Assembly (NCBI GenBank): GCA_016190545.1
Contig: JACPQI010000163.1
Location: forward strand, 1 to 5,262
Reading direction: 5' to 3'
DNA length: 5,262 nucleotides
DNA from: Chloroflexota bacterium
Lineage (GTDB): Bacteria; Chloroflexota; Dehalococcoidia; SHYB01; JACPQI01
Shown: one piece after another, positions 1 through 5,262 of the stretch
How the letters are laid out: the number at the start of each line of letters is the position of its first letter
Position numbering within the stretch: position 1 is the first letter of the stretch
Made by a program: the position numbers and the translations under genes
The notes under the pieces: generated by a model
The model's input: the letters and a program-made list of their open reading frames with translations, nothing else
What the model was told of the DNA's origin: nothing
Database searches by the model: none

Positions 1-452
1 GAGTATTGCTTGGCCGTCAGGTTAGCGTAGCTGAACCAGCCTGTATTAGGGACGTCGCCTATGAGCCAGCCGAAGTTCAAGAGAATTCCACCAAAGAGGA
101 AGAGCCAGTAGCTCAGCGCATTGAGCCTGGGAAACGCCACGTCCCGCGCGCCGATCATGAGCGGAATCATAAAGTTGAAGAAGGCGGCCCCTAACGGCAT
201 GATGGCCTGGAACACCATCGTGGTGGCATGCATGGTAAAGAGGGCGCTAAAGGTATCGGGTCCCACCACGCCGCTCTCCGGCCGCGCAAGCTGCAGACGC
301 ATGACCAGCGCCTCTATGCCGCCAAGCAAGAAGAAGATGATAGCGGTGACGCCATAGAGGATTCCGATCCGCTTGTGGTCAACGGTAGTGATCCAACTCC
401 ATACCCCGGCGGCGCTGACCCGCCTGCCGAGCGTCGCAGTTATCGTCGCCAT
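1..452 (-). CDS. ctaD: Cytochrome c oxidase subunit I (aa3-type), N-terminal part
   Basis: This is the catalytic, membrane-embedded subunit of a heme-copper oxygen reductase, which reduces O2 to water and pumps protons. Only the first 150 codons are present; the gene runs off the left edge. The translation begins MATITATLGRR and contains TTVDHKRIGILYG (residues 22-34), a first membrane helix (about 29-50), the MRLQLARP segment (51-58) and TMHATTMVF (73-81). His75 there matches the low-spin heme a ligand. Asp104, Asn93 and Asn111 sit at the spacing of the D-channel Asp132, Asn121 and Asn139 of Rhodobacter sphaeroides, so this looks like an A-type proton-pumping oxidase. The common HGTTM motif reads HATTM here. 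The ATG at 452 is the only start between an in-frame upstream TGA and the conserved region; a GGGGG stretch lies 6 nt upstream (459-463). The CuB ligands and the helix-VI Glu lie outside the window. It follows ctaC by 68 bp, presumably in the same transcript. Confidence 0.97.
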   Translation of the reverse strand, partial: MATITATLGRRVSAAGVWSWITTVDHKRIGILYGVTAIIFFLLGGIEALVMRLQLARPESGVVGPDTFSALFTMHATTMVFQAIMPLGAAFFNFMIPLMIGARDVAFPRLNALSYWLFLFGGILLNFGWLIGDVPNTGWFSYANLTAKQY

Positions 453-502
453 ACTGTACCCCCAATATCCAGTCCAGAGCCTTGGCCCCTGTCAGTCGTC
501 AT
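440..502 (-). CDS. Possible 20-residue leader ORF overlapping the ctaD start
   Basis: A short ORF begins with ATG at 502, 18 nt after the ctaC stop, and ends with TAA at 440-442, 10 nt inside ctaD in another frame. It would encode a 20-residue peptide starting MTTDRGQG and ending TVWRR. A GGGGGAG site (510-516) lies 7 nt upstream of its ATG, arguably better than the site in front of ctaD. No known peptide is recognised. It might couple ribosome movement from ctaC to ctaD, or be a chance ORF; short ORFs like this are common by chance. Confidence 0.25.
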   Translation of the reverse strand: MTTDRGQGSGLDIGGTVWRR

Positions 503-520
503 GGTCCCGCTCCCCCTGTC

Positions 521-2038
521 CTACCGTAAGGACATCAGGTATGCGATAAGGTCGTTGAGTCCCTGCGCCGTCATCCGGTCACCGTATCCGGTCGGCATCA
601 CGCCCGGCGGGAAGCCAGGCACTGTAAATGCGTTCGGACTTACTATGGACTCTCGGATGTACTCCTCCGCGGACTTGCCAGGCACCCGGGTGGCGCCGCG
701 CGTCGAAATCCCACCTAGCCCTGGCCCGACCAACTGGGCTGTTCCTGTAGTATGACAGGCGGTGCAGCCTTGGGCTGAAAAGACCCGCTGTCCGGCTGCC
801 GGATCGCCTGGCCCGGCAGGGCCGGCAGGCGTCGCCGTCGGAGTCACCCGCGCCGGAGCGGTCGGCGTGGCGACGCGGGTCGCAGATGGGGTGGCGCCTG
901 GCGCTGGGGTCGTGGTCGGCTCAGGTCTCGGCGTGGCCGTGGGCGCCGGCGTCGGCAGCGGGGCCGGGGGCTGACTCAAGTCCGGCTTCAAGCTCTCCAA
1001 ATACGCCACCAGGGCCTGAACGTCCGGCTCGCTCAGCGCCATAGTGGGGTCATTATAGACCGGCGCGTCACGCTTCATGATGGTGCCCGGTTTGAGCGTG
1101 TCCGGGTCCCGCAGCCACTGGGCTACGTTCTCCGGCGTGTTCTCCACGAGGCCCGCTCCCAGCGTCAGCCTCGTCCCGAAATTCGTCAGATTCGGCCCCA
1201 AGGTGCCGGCAGCCGATGTCCCGGCGACGGTGTGGCAGATCAAGCACAGCTTGGATGTAAAGAGTTGCGCTCCCTGCTGCGCAAGCTGCGCCGTCTGCGG
1301 GTCGTCCGGCTTGGCAGGGGGCCGACGGAGGTTTTCCGCCCAGCGCATAAAGGCGTCGTCGTCCGGCTCCACCACAACGCGGAAGCGCATATTGGCGTGA
1401 CCAATGCCGCAGAATTCCGCGCACTGGGCAAAGTAGATGCCTGGCTTCCTCGCCACGAAGGTCAGGTAGTTGGTGCGCCCGGGGACCATGTCCATCTTGC
1501 CGGCGAGTTCAGGCGCCCAGAAGCTATGAATAACGTCAGCCGACTCCAGCGTGAGGCCGATGACCTGGCCCATGGGCACATGGATTTCGTTGGCTGTCAC
1601 AACGCCCAGCGCAGGGTATTCGACCTGCCACCACCACTGGTGGCCGGTGACCTTGATCTGGACAGCCTCTGGAGGCGCGCTTTTAGACAGGTCGACAACG
1701 GTTAAGATTGTGGGAATGCCGATGCCCACCAACACCAGGGCCGGCGCAATGGTCCACGCGATTTCAAGACGGTTGTTGCCGTGGACCTGTTTGGGCTGGC
1801 CCTGCCCCTTGCGGGCACGGAAGCGAATGACCGCAAAGATCAGCAAGAACTCAACCACCACCAGGATGATGAAGGCCACCCAGGTGATGGGAACAAAAAG
1901 GTCGTGGATCTTTTGAGCGTTGTCTCCCTGTGGGCTCAAGGTGGTCTGCTGCGCTTCGCCGCATGCGCTGAGCAGAATCAGTACTATGGCGCCTAGAGCA
2001 AGAATGATGAGCCAAAACCTGCGCTGGTTACTAAGCAC
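521..2038 (-). CDS. ctaC: Cytochrome c oxidase subunit II with CuA centre and two cytochrome c domains
   Basis: This is the electron-entry subunit of the oxidase, 505 residues from the GTG at 2038. In order it shows: a lipoprotein signal with lipobox LSAC (predicted lipidated Cys26); two membrane helices (about 48-70 and 91-114); Glu92 in LEIAWT, matching the K-channel entrance Glu; the aromatic WWW patch (135-137); and a CuA domain with His171, Cys206, Glu208, Cys210, His214 and Met217. A first c-type heme domain follows (CLICH, 265-269; likely axial Met321), then a Pro/Thr/Ala linker (about 355-414), then a second heme domain (CTACH, 425-429; likely axial Met481). Ordinary subunit II lacks heme c, and the caa3 type has one such domain, so two is unusual. 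Start choice: AAGGAG (2045-2050) lies 6 nt before the GTG at 2038. The GTG at 2041 is too close, and a TTG at 2056 would put the ribosome site inside the gene. The C terminus is complete (TAG). Confidence 0.96.
   Translation of the reverse strand: MLSNQRRFWLIILALGAIVLILLSACGEAQQTTLSPQGDNAQKIHDLFVPITWVAFIILVVVEFLLIFAVIRFRARKGQGQPKQVHGNNRLEIAWTIAPALVLVGIGIPTILTVVDLSKSAPPEAVQIKVTGHQWWWQVEYPALGVVTANEIHVPMGQVIGLTLESADVIHSFWAPELAGKMDMVPGRTNYLTFVARKPGIYFAQCAEFCGIGHANMRFRVVVEPDDDAFMRWAENLRRPPAKPDDPQTAQLAQQGAQLFTSKLCLICHTVAGTSAAGTLGPNLTNFGTRLTLGAGLVENTPENVAQWLRDPDTLKPGTIMKRDAPVYNDPTMALSEPDVQALVAYLESLKPDLSQPPAPLPTPAPTATPRPEPTTTPAPGATPSATRVATPTAPARVTPTATPAGPAGPGDPAAGQRVFSAQGCTACHTTGTAQLVGPGLGGISTRGATRVPGKSAEEYIRESIVSPNAFTVPGFPPGVMPTGYGDRMTAQGLNDLIAYLMSLR
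797..976 (-). repeat. Low-complexity Pro/Thr/Ala linker coding segment in ctaC
   Basis: This stretch encodes about 60 residues between the two heme c domains of subunit II, 19 of them Pro and 13 Thr, with recurring TPAP, TATP and ATP-type units. It is expected to be an extended flexible tether on the outer face of the membrane. The DNA is strongly GC-rich and imperfectly repetitive, so it is a likely site of length variation between strains. Confidence 0.75.
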
Positions 2039-2044
2039 CACGCT

Positions 2045-2050
2045 CTCCTT
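2045..2050 (-). promoter_or_regulatory. Ribosome binding site that fixes the ctaC start
   Basis: The minus strand reads AAGGAG here, a strong Shine-Dalgarno match. It is followed 3 nt later by a GTG (2041) and 6 nt later by a second GTG (2038). The 6-nt spacing favours 2038. A TTG at 2056 lies upstream of this site and would require it to be coding. Confidence 0.7.
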
Positions 2051-2115
2051 GAGCAAGACGTTGTTCTTGACTGTGCATCGGACTAGTGTCTAGGGGTACC
2101 CTGCAGTCCTGCGAG

Positions 2116-2144
2116 ACTTTAGCATAGCAGCATTGGCGGGTCAA
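2116..2144 (-). promoter_or_regulatory. Possible promoter upstream of ctaC
   Basis: On the minus strand TTGACC (complement of 2139-2144) and TAAAGT (complement of 2116-2121) are spaced by 17 bp, matching the sigma-70 boxes at five of six and four of six bases. Transcription would start near 2109, leaving a leader of about 70 nt before the ctaC GTG. If real, ctaC-ctaD can be transcribed separately from the heme A gene. No clear terminator separates the two, so read-through from upstream is also possible. Confidence 0.55.
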
Positions 2145-2219
2145 GGGATACCCATCCGTTTCTCACACCACCGGTGTCCTTCGCGCAGCGTGCGGAGATG
2201 GAGTTGTCTCATTGCTGGC

Positions 2220-4142
2220 CTAGAACCGGCCTTCTCCCAGGCTGCCATCGGCCATGATAGCGGCAAAGAGCGCCGCCAAGTACAACAATGAATACTTATA
2301 GAGCCGCCGGGCTGTGGCCCTATCCTTGTGGACAAACAATTGACGGGCGTAATAAATGAATACCCCACCCAAGACGGCTGCGCTCGATAAGTACACCAGA
2401 CCTACGGTGTCCGTCAGGAAAAACAGCATCGTCACTGCGACCAGCAGCACCGTGTACTGCAGAATCACACGTCCGGTGTATTCCTCGCCTTCCACAACCG
2501 GGAGCATAGGGATCCGCGCTCTGGCGTAATCGTCCTTGAGTAGCAGCGAAAGCGCCCAAAAGTGCGGCGGTGTCCACATGAAGATGATGACGAACATATA
2601 CCAAGCCGGCAGCGACAGCCCACCGGCCACGGCGGCCCATCCAACCAGCGGTGGCACCGCGCCGGCCGCCCCGCCGATCACGATGTTCTGCGTCGTTGTG
2701 CGCTTGAGCCACCCCGTGTAGACGAACACGTAAAACAGCGTGCCGCTCAATGCGAGACCAGCGCTGAGCACATTCGCGCCCAGGGCCAGCACCAGGAACG
2801 CCAGCCCGTTCAGCGCCAGCCCAAACAACAAGGCATGGAGCGGCGGGACCCGCCGTCCCGGGACCGGCCTGCTCCGCGTCCGGAGCATCACGCCATCGAT
2901 GTCCCTGTCCATGAAGTGGTTGATCGCGTTGGCCCCGCCCGCCGCCAAGGCGCCGCCCACAAGGACCGACGCTGTCACTGTCAAATGTGGAAAGCCCTTG
3001 GCCGCCAGTAGCATGCCGCCCAGGGCTGTCACCAGCAGCAGCGCAATAATGCGGGGCTTCATCAATGTTAGGTAGTCGGCAAGAAAGGCCCCTGTCCGTG
3101 CGCCGCCCTTGCCCTTCGTTGCATTGAAAGAGACCTCAGCGCCGGAGGCTGCTGGCTGTCCACCGTGTCGCTGCCGCCAGGCCAGGGCCGCCAGCACCAC
3201 GATATGAATCCAGACGGCAGTCGCCAATCCCAGGTGCAGCGCCCGCCACTCCGGGGTGAATTTGGCCCACACCATTGCCGCCCCGGCAAAGACCTGTGCA
3301 ACGAAAAACACCAGGGTCAAGCCAGCCAGTATCCGGAGGGGTCCTGCCCCGTGCTCCCGACGCCATGCAGCTATGGCTGTAGCGAAGATGAAAACGCCCA
3401 CGGCAGCGCTTATCCAGCGATGCCACATCTGTAATGCGGGCAACGTGCCGGCGGGGAATGCGTCGCCGTCGCATAGCGGCCACGTGAGGCAGGCCGCCGT
3501 TGCCCCCTCGGCCCGGACCAGGGTGCCGATGACAAGCGCTGCATACGTAGCGAGGGCCGTGCCAATCGCCAGCAGCGCAAAGCGTTCTCCTTTGACGTCG
3601 GAGCCTGTCGCGGGGGACGGCGCTCGTGTGCGGGTAAGAACTGCGATAATGCCCAGGACCGCCAGCATCGCCTCGGCAATGGCAAGGTGGACGGTCACAA
3701 GCTGCGGCGAAAGCTCCGACAGCACAGTTTGCCGCCCCAGAATGACCGCCACCGCCAACATAGCGACCATGAGCAGGCTGAGCGCCAGCAGCCTCTTGTC
3801 ACCACGGTAGGGTCTTGCGACGGTGGCAGCCACGGCCACGCCCATGACGAGAAGGCCGACGACTGAAGCCACCGCTCGATGGGAATACTCCAGCAAAGTC
3901 GCTTTGTCAAAGGATGGAATGTACTCCCCATGGCATTTGGGCCAGTCCGGGCACCCAAGGCCGGACCCGGTGACCCGCACCACAGACCCCAACACAATAA
4001 GAGCAAAAGTGGCGACGATGGCCGCTAGAAGGAGGGCCTGGAAAAAACGGGGGGGGCGCATTGACAGGGAGGAGGTCACGGATGGCTCACGCATGGTTCC
4101 AGTTCGGTACGGACTGGCTGACTCTCCTCGCTCCTGTCTCAT
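2220..4142 (-). CDS. ctaA-ctaB: Heme A synthase / protoheme IX farnesyltransferase fusion (CtaA-CtaB)
   Basis: This is a 640-residue polytopic membrane protein joining two consecutive enzymes of heme A biosynthesis. Residues about 33-323 are CtaA (COX15 family, heme O to heme A). They include GSVVRVTGSGLGCPDWP (52-68), cysteine pairs Cys64/Cys70 and Cys218/Cys224, and four probable heme ligands His88 (in EYSHR), His152, His241 and His303. Residues about 353-635 are CtaB (COX10/UbiA family, farnesylation of heme B to heme O). They show the NxxxDxxxD prenyl-diphosphate motif at Asn408, Asp412 and Asp416, the RTRSRP segment (421-426), YTGWLKRTT (475-483) and WTPPHFWALSLL (523-534). A hydrophilic linker (about 324-352) connects them with no stop or frameshift. 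Domain order is opposite to reaction order. The ATG at 4142 is preceded by GGTGAGG (4147-4153, spacing 4). Later ATGs at 4094 and 4061 lack a ribosome site but cannot be excluded, since the first 30 residues are not conserved. It lies upstream of ctaC and supplies the cofactor for CtaD. Confidence 0.96.
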   Translation of the reverse strand: MRQERGESASPYRTGTMREPSVTSSLSMRPPRFFQALLLAAIVATFALIVLGSVVRVTGSGLGCPDWPKCHGEYIPSFDKATLLEYSHRAVASVVGLLVMGVAVAATVARPYRGDKRLLALSLLMVAMLAVAVILGRQTVLSELSPQLVTVHLAIAEAMLAVLGIIAVLTRTRAPSPATGSDVKGERFALLAIGTALATYAALVIGTLVRAEGATAACLTWPLCDGDAFPAGTLPALQMWHRWISAAVGVFIFATAIAAWRREHGAGPLRILAGLTLVFFVAQVFAGAAMVWAKFTPEWRALHLGLATAVWIHIVVLAALAWRQRHGGQPAASGAEVSFNATKGKGGARTGAFLADYLTLMKPRIIALLLVTALGGMLLAAKGFPHLTVTASVLVGGALAAGGANAINHFMDRDIDGVMLRTRSRPVPGRRVPPLHALLFGLALNGLAFLVLALGANVLSAGLALSGTLFYVFVYTGWLKRTTTQNIVIGGAAGAVPPLVGWAAVAGGLSLPAWYMFVIIFMWTPPHFWALSLLLKDDYARARIPMLPVVEGEEYTGRVILQYTVLLVAVTMLFFLTDTVGLVYLSSAAVLGGVFIYYARQLFVHKDRATARRLYKYSLLYLAALFAAIMADGSLGEGRF

Positions 4143-4214
4143 GAGACCTCACCGGCCAGGAAACGCCCCGTGCTGGGCAACATTCCACCGACGGAGTCTC
4201 TGGCTTAGGAGGCG

Positions 4215-4243
4215 ATTATAGGATGGCTGCCGCATCTAGTCAA
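4215..4243 (-). promoter_or_regulatory. Sigma-70-type promoter for ctaA-ctaB
   Basis: Read on the minus strand, TTGACT (complement of 4238-4243) and TATAAT (complement of 4215-4220) are separated by exactly 17 bp. The -10 box is a perfect consensus match and the -35 box matches five of six bases. Transcription would start near 4208, giving a leader of about 66 nt before the ATG at 4142. The position directly upstream of a gene in the right orientation supports it. Seen in sequence; activity is inferred. Confidence 0.72.
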
Positions 4244-4262
4244 CGCCGTTTTCCAGCCATAC

Positions 4263-4291
4263 ATTACAGGCAGGCATGTTGCTGCTACAAT
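4263..4291 (+). promoter_or_regulatory. Sigma-70-type promoter for surE
   Basis: ATTACA (4263-4268) and TACAAT (4286-4291) are 17 bp apart, matching the -35 and -10 consensus at four of six and five of six bases. Transcription would start near 4298, about 30 nt before the GTG at 4329. This agrees with the GTG rather than the upstream ATG at 4290 being the real start. Its -35 box lies 19 bp from the -35 box of the opposing ctaA-ctaB promoter. Confidence 0.58.
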
Positions 4292-4314
4292 GGACAATGT
4301 ATCACAATTGAAGT

Positions 4315-4322
4315 GGAAAGAG
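4315..4322 (+). promoter_or_regulatory. Ribosome binding site that fixes the surE start
   Basis: GGAAAGAG lies 6 nt before the GTG at 4329. It supports that GTG over the in-frame ATG at 4290, which has no purine-rich site upstream. Confidence 0.55.
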
Positions 4323-4328
4323 CACTCT

Positions 4329-5126
4329 GTGCGCATCCTGGTTACTAACGACGACGGCATATACTCTCGCGGCATTCTGGCCCTGGCTGGCGCCCTGCGG
4401 AGCGTTGGAGAGGTCACTATCGTGGCGCCTGACCGCGAGCAGAGTGGCGTCAGCGCCGCCATCACGCTCCACATCCCGGTGCGCGTGACCCAGGTCCTGT
4501 CTCAAATCGACCATGTCAAGACCTACGCGGTGGAAGGGACCCCGTCCGACAGCGTTATCGTGGCCTTGGAGCAGATCTTCAAGGACCAAGGCCCCATTGA
4601 CTTGGTGGTGTCCGGCATCAACGAAGGCGCCAATCTGGGTAGTGACGTGTTCCTCTCCGGCACTGTGGGCGCGGCGCTCCAGGCCCACTTTCGAGGCATC
4701 CTGGCCATCTCTCTTTCTGTCACCTCTATCAAAGACGTGCGCTTTGAGGTAGCTGCAAAGATCGCCCGCATCCTGGCCCAGCGCGCCAGGGACGGCCTCC
4801 TCGCCTACCCCGCTTTCCTCAATGTGAATGTCCCCAATATCCCGCTGGATGAGATTGAGGGCGTGGAGATGACCAGACTGGCCCGCCGCACCTTCATCGA
4901 TTCCATTGAAGAGGGGCACGACGGCAAGCGCTCCTACTTCTGGATATCGCGGCGCAAGATGGCCCAGACCGCTGAGCATGCTGAGGAGGGGACGGATCGC
5001 TGGGCGACGCAGAGCAAGCGCATCTCCGTCACCCCGCTCAACGTGGACTGGACCCACTTTGAGTCAGGCTCTAGTATTACAAGCGTTACTTCGTCACTGC
5101 TCAAAGAACTCCAGGCATCGAGATAG
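4329..5126 (+). CDS. surE: 5'/3'-nucleotidase SurE
   Basis: SurE is a cytoplasmic, divalent-metal-dependent phosphatase that removes phosphate from nucleoside 5'- and 3'-monophosphates; some members also degrade short polyphosphate. The 265-residue protein opens with MRILVTNDDGI. The metal/catalytic residues Asp8, Asp9, Ser39 (in REQSGVS) and Asn98 (in SGINEGANLG) are all present. Other family signatures are GTPSDSV (70-76), DVFLSGTVGAAL (106-117), LNVNVPN and the C-terminal SVTPLNVDWTHF. Length is normal for the family. The start is a GTG at 4329, preceded by GGAAAGAG (4315-4322) with a 6-nt gap, and it puts the NDDG motif at the usual residues 7-10. An in-frame ATG at 4290 would add 13 unconserved residues, has no ribosome site, and overlaps the predicted -10 box. 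The gene is divergent from the heme A gene and shows no functional tie to it. Confidence 0.96.
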   Translation: MRILVTNDDGIYSRGILALAGALRSVGEVTIVAPDREQSGVSAAITLHIPVRVTQVLSQIDHVKTYAVEGTPSDSVIVALEQIFKDQGPIDLVVSGINEGANLGSDVFLSGTVGAALQAHFRGILAISLSVTSIKDVRFEVAAKIARILAQRARDGLLAYPAFLNVNVPNIPLDEIEGVEMTRLARRTFIDSIEEGHDGKRSYFWISRRKMAQTAEHAEEGTDRWATQSKRISVTPLNVDWTHFESGSSITSVTSSLLKELQASR

Positions 5127-5262
5127 CCGGCAGGTGACTCATTCCGCCGCGTTCCTGCTCTCGTTCAGATTGTTGGGTGACACTTGGGGTAGAGTGTCCT
5201 CATGCACTTCGTAAGTGGGAGCGTACCCTAGGCCCGACGCCTAGCCCGGGTTGGGGCAGAGC
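5127..5262. other. Non-coding right end with three small hairpins
   Basis: No gene is recognised after surE. Three inverted repeats follow in series: GACACT/AGTGTC (5179-5184 with 5193-5198, 8-nt loop), CACTT/AAGTG (5205-5209 with 5213-5217, 3-nt loop) and CTAGGC/GCCTAG (5228-5233 with 5239-5244, 5-nt loop). None is followed by a T-run, so none is a standard intrinsic terminator. They could still mark the 3' end of the surE transcript or the leader of a gene beyond the edge. Confidence 0.35.

Noticed and set aside
228..755. A 175-codon open frame on the plus strand across the ctaC-ctaD junction
   Set aside because: It is antisense to the conserved ends of two real genes and its product shows no family features.
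2039..2056. TTG at 2056 as the ctaC start
   Set aside because: It would place the strong AAGGAG site inside the coding region; the GTG at 2038 has that site at proper spacing.
2144..2219. Intrinsic terminator after ctaA-ctaB
   Set aside because: Only a 5-bp hairpin (ACACC/GGTGT, around 2166-2178) is present, with no T-run on the minus strand.
3256..3810. A 184-codon open frame on the plus strand inside ctaA-ctaB
   Set aside because: It is antisense to the CtaA domain; the composition is typical of a shadow frame with no motif.
4290..4328. ATG at 4290 as the surE start
   Set aside because: It has no ribosome site, overlaps the predicted -10 box and would add residues not found in the family; the GTG at 4329 fits better.
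4302..5057. A 251-codon open frame on the minus strand opposite surE
   Set aside because: It lies wholly antisense to a clear surE gene, has no recognisable domain and is explained by GC-rich codon usage leaving the opposite strand open.
5170..5195. Promoter after surE (TTGTTG with TAGAGT)
   Set aside because: The spacing between the boxes is 14 bp, too short, and no better -35 box fits.
5235..5262. Start of a tRNA gene (TAGCCC ... GGGC resembling a D-arm) at the right edge
   Set aside because: Position 14 would be G instead of the conserved A, the D-loop would be too short and the rest is cut off, so there is no adequate support.

Overview
The window is a GC-rich (roughly 60% by eye) bacterial chromosome segment. 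It holds the start of an aerobic respiration locus on the minus strand and one housekeeping gene, surE, on the plus strand. All four large genes are intact and recognisable except the last, which runs off the left edge. The gene set indicates an aerobic bacterium with an aa3-type (heme A) terminal oxidase. The fused CtaA-CtaB heme A enzyme, the Pro/Thr/Ala-rich linker and the lipoprotein-type subunit II carrying cytochrome c would suit a Chloroflexota-like or other deep-branching bacterium. That placement is inference; no phylogenetic marker here settles it.

Layout, right to left in the direction of transcription of the oxidase genes: a divergent promoter region (about 4143-4328) separates surE (4329-5126, +) from ctaA-ctaB (4142-2220, -). 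A 181-bp gap with a plausible promoter follows, then ctaC (2038-521, -), which encodes a CuA subunit II carrying two c-type heme domains. A 68-bp gap containing a possible 20-codon leader ORF leads to ctaD (452 to beyond base 1, -), of which only the first 150 codons are present. The right end (5127-5262) is non-coding, with three small hairpins and no recognised gene.

The minus-strand genes form one functional unit. The CtaB half farnesylates heme B to heme O, and the CtaA half oxidises heme O to heme A. CtaD houses heme a and the heme a3/CuB oxygen-reducing site. CtaC feeds electrons through its two c hemes and CuA to CtaD. SurE is a metal-dependent nucleotidase with no direct link to respiration and is probably just a divergent neighbour.

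The points most worth a second look are the diheme architecture of subunit II, the CtaA-CtaB fusion, the possible leader ORF that would couple ctaC and ctaD translation, and the compact divergent promoter pair, whose geometry also fixes the surE start. I found no mobile element, CRISPR array, convincing RNA gene or wholly unknown system.
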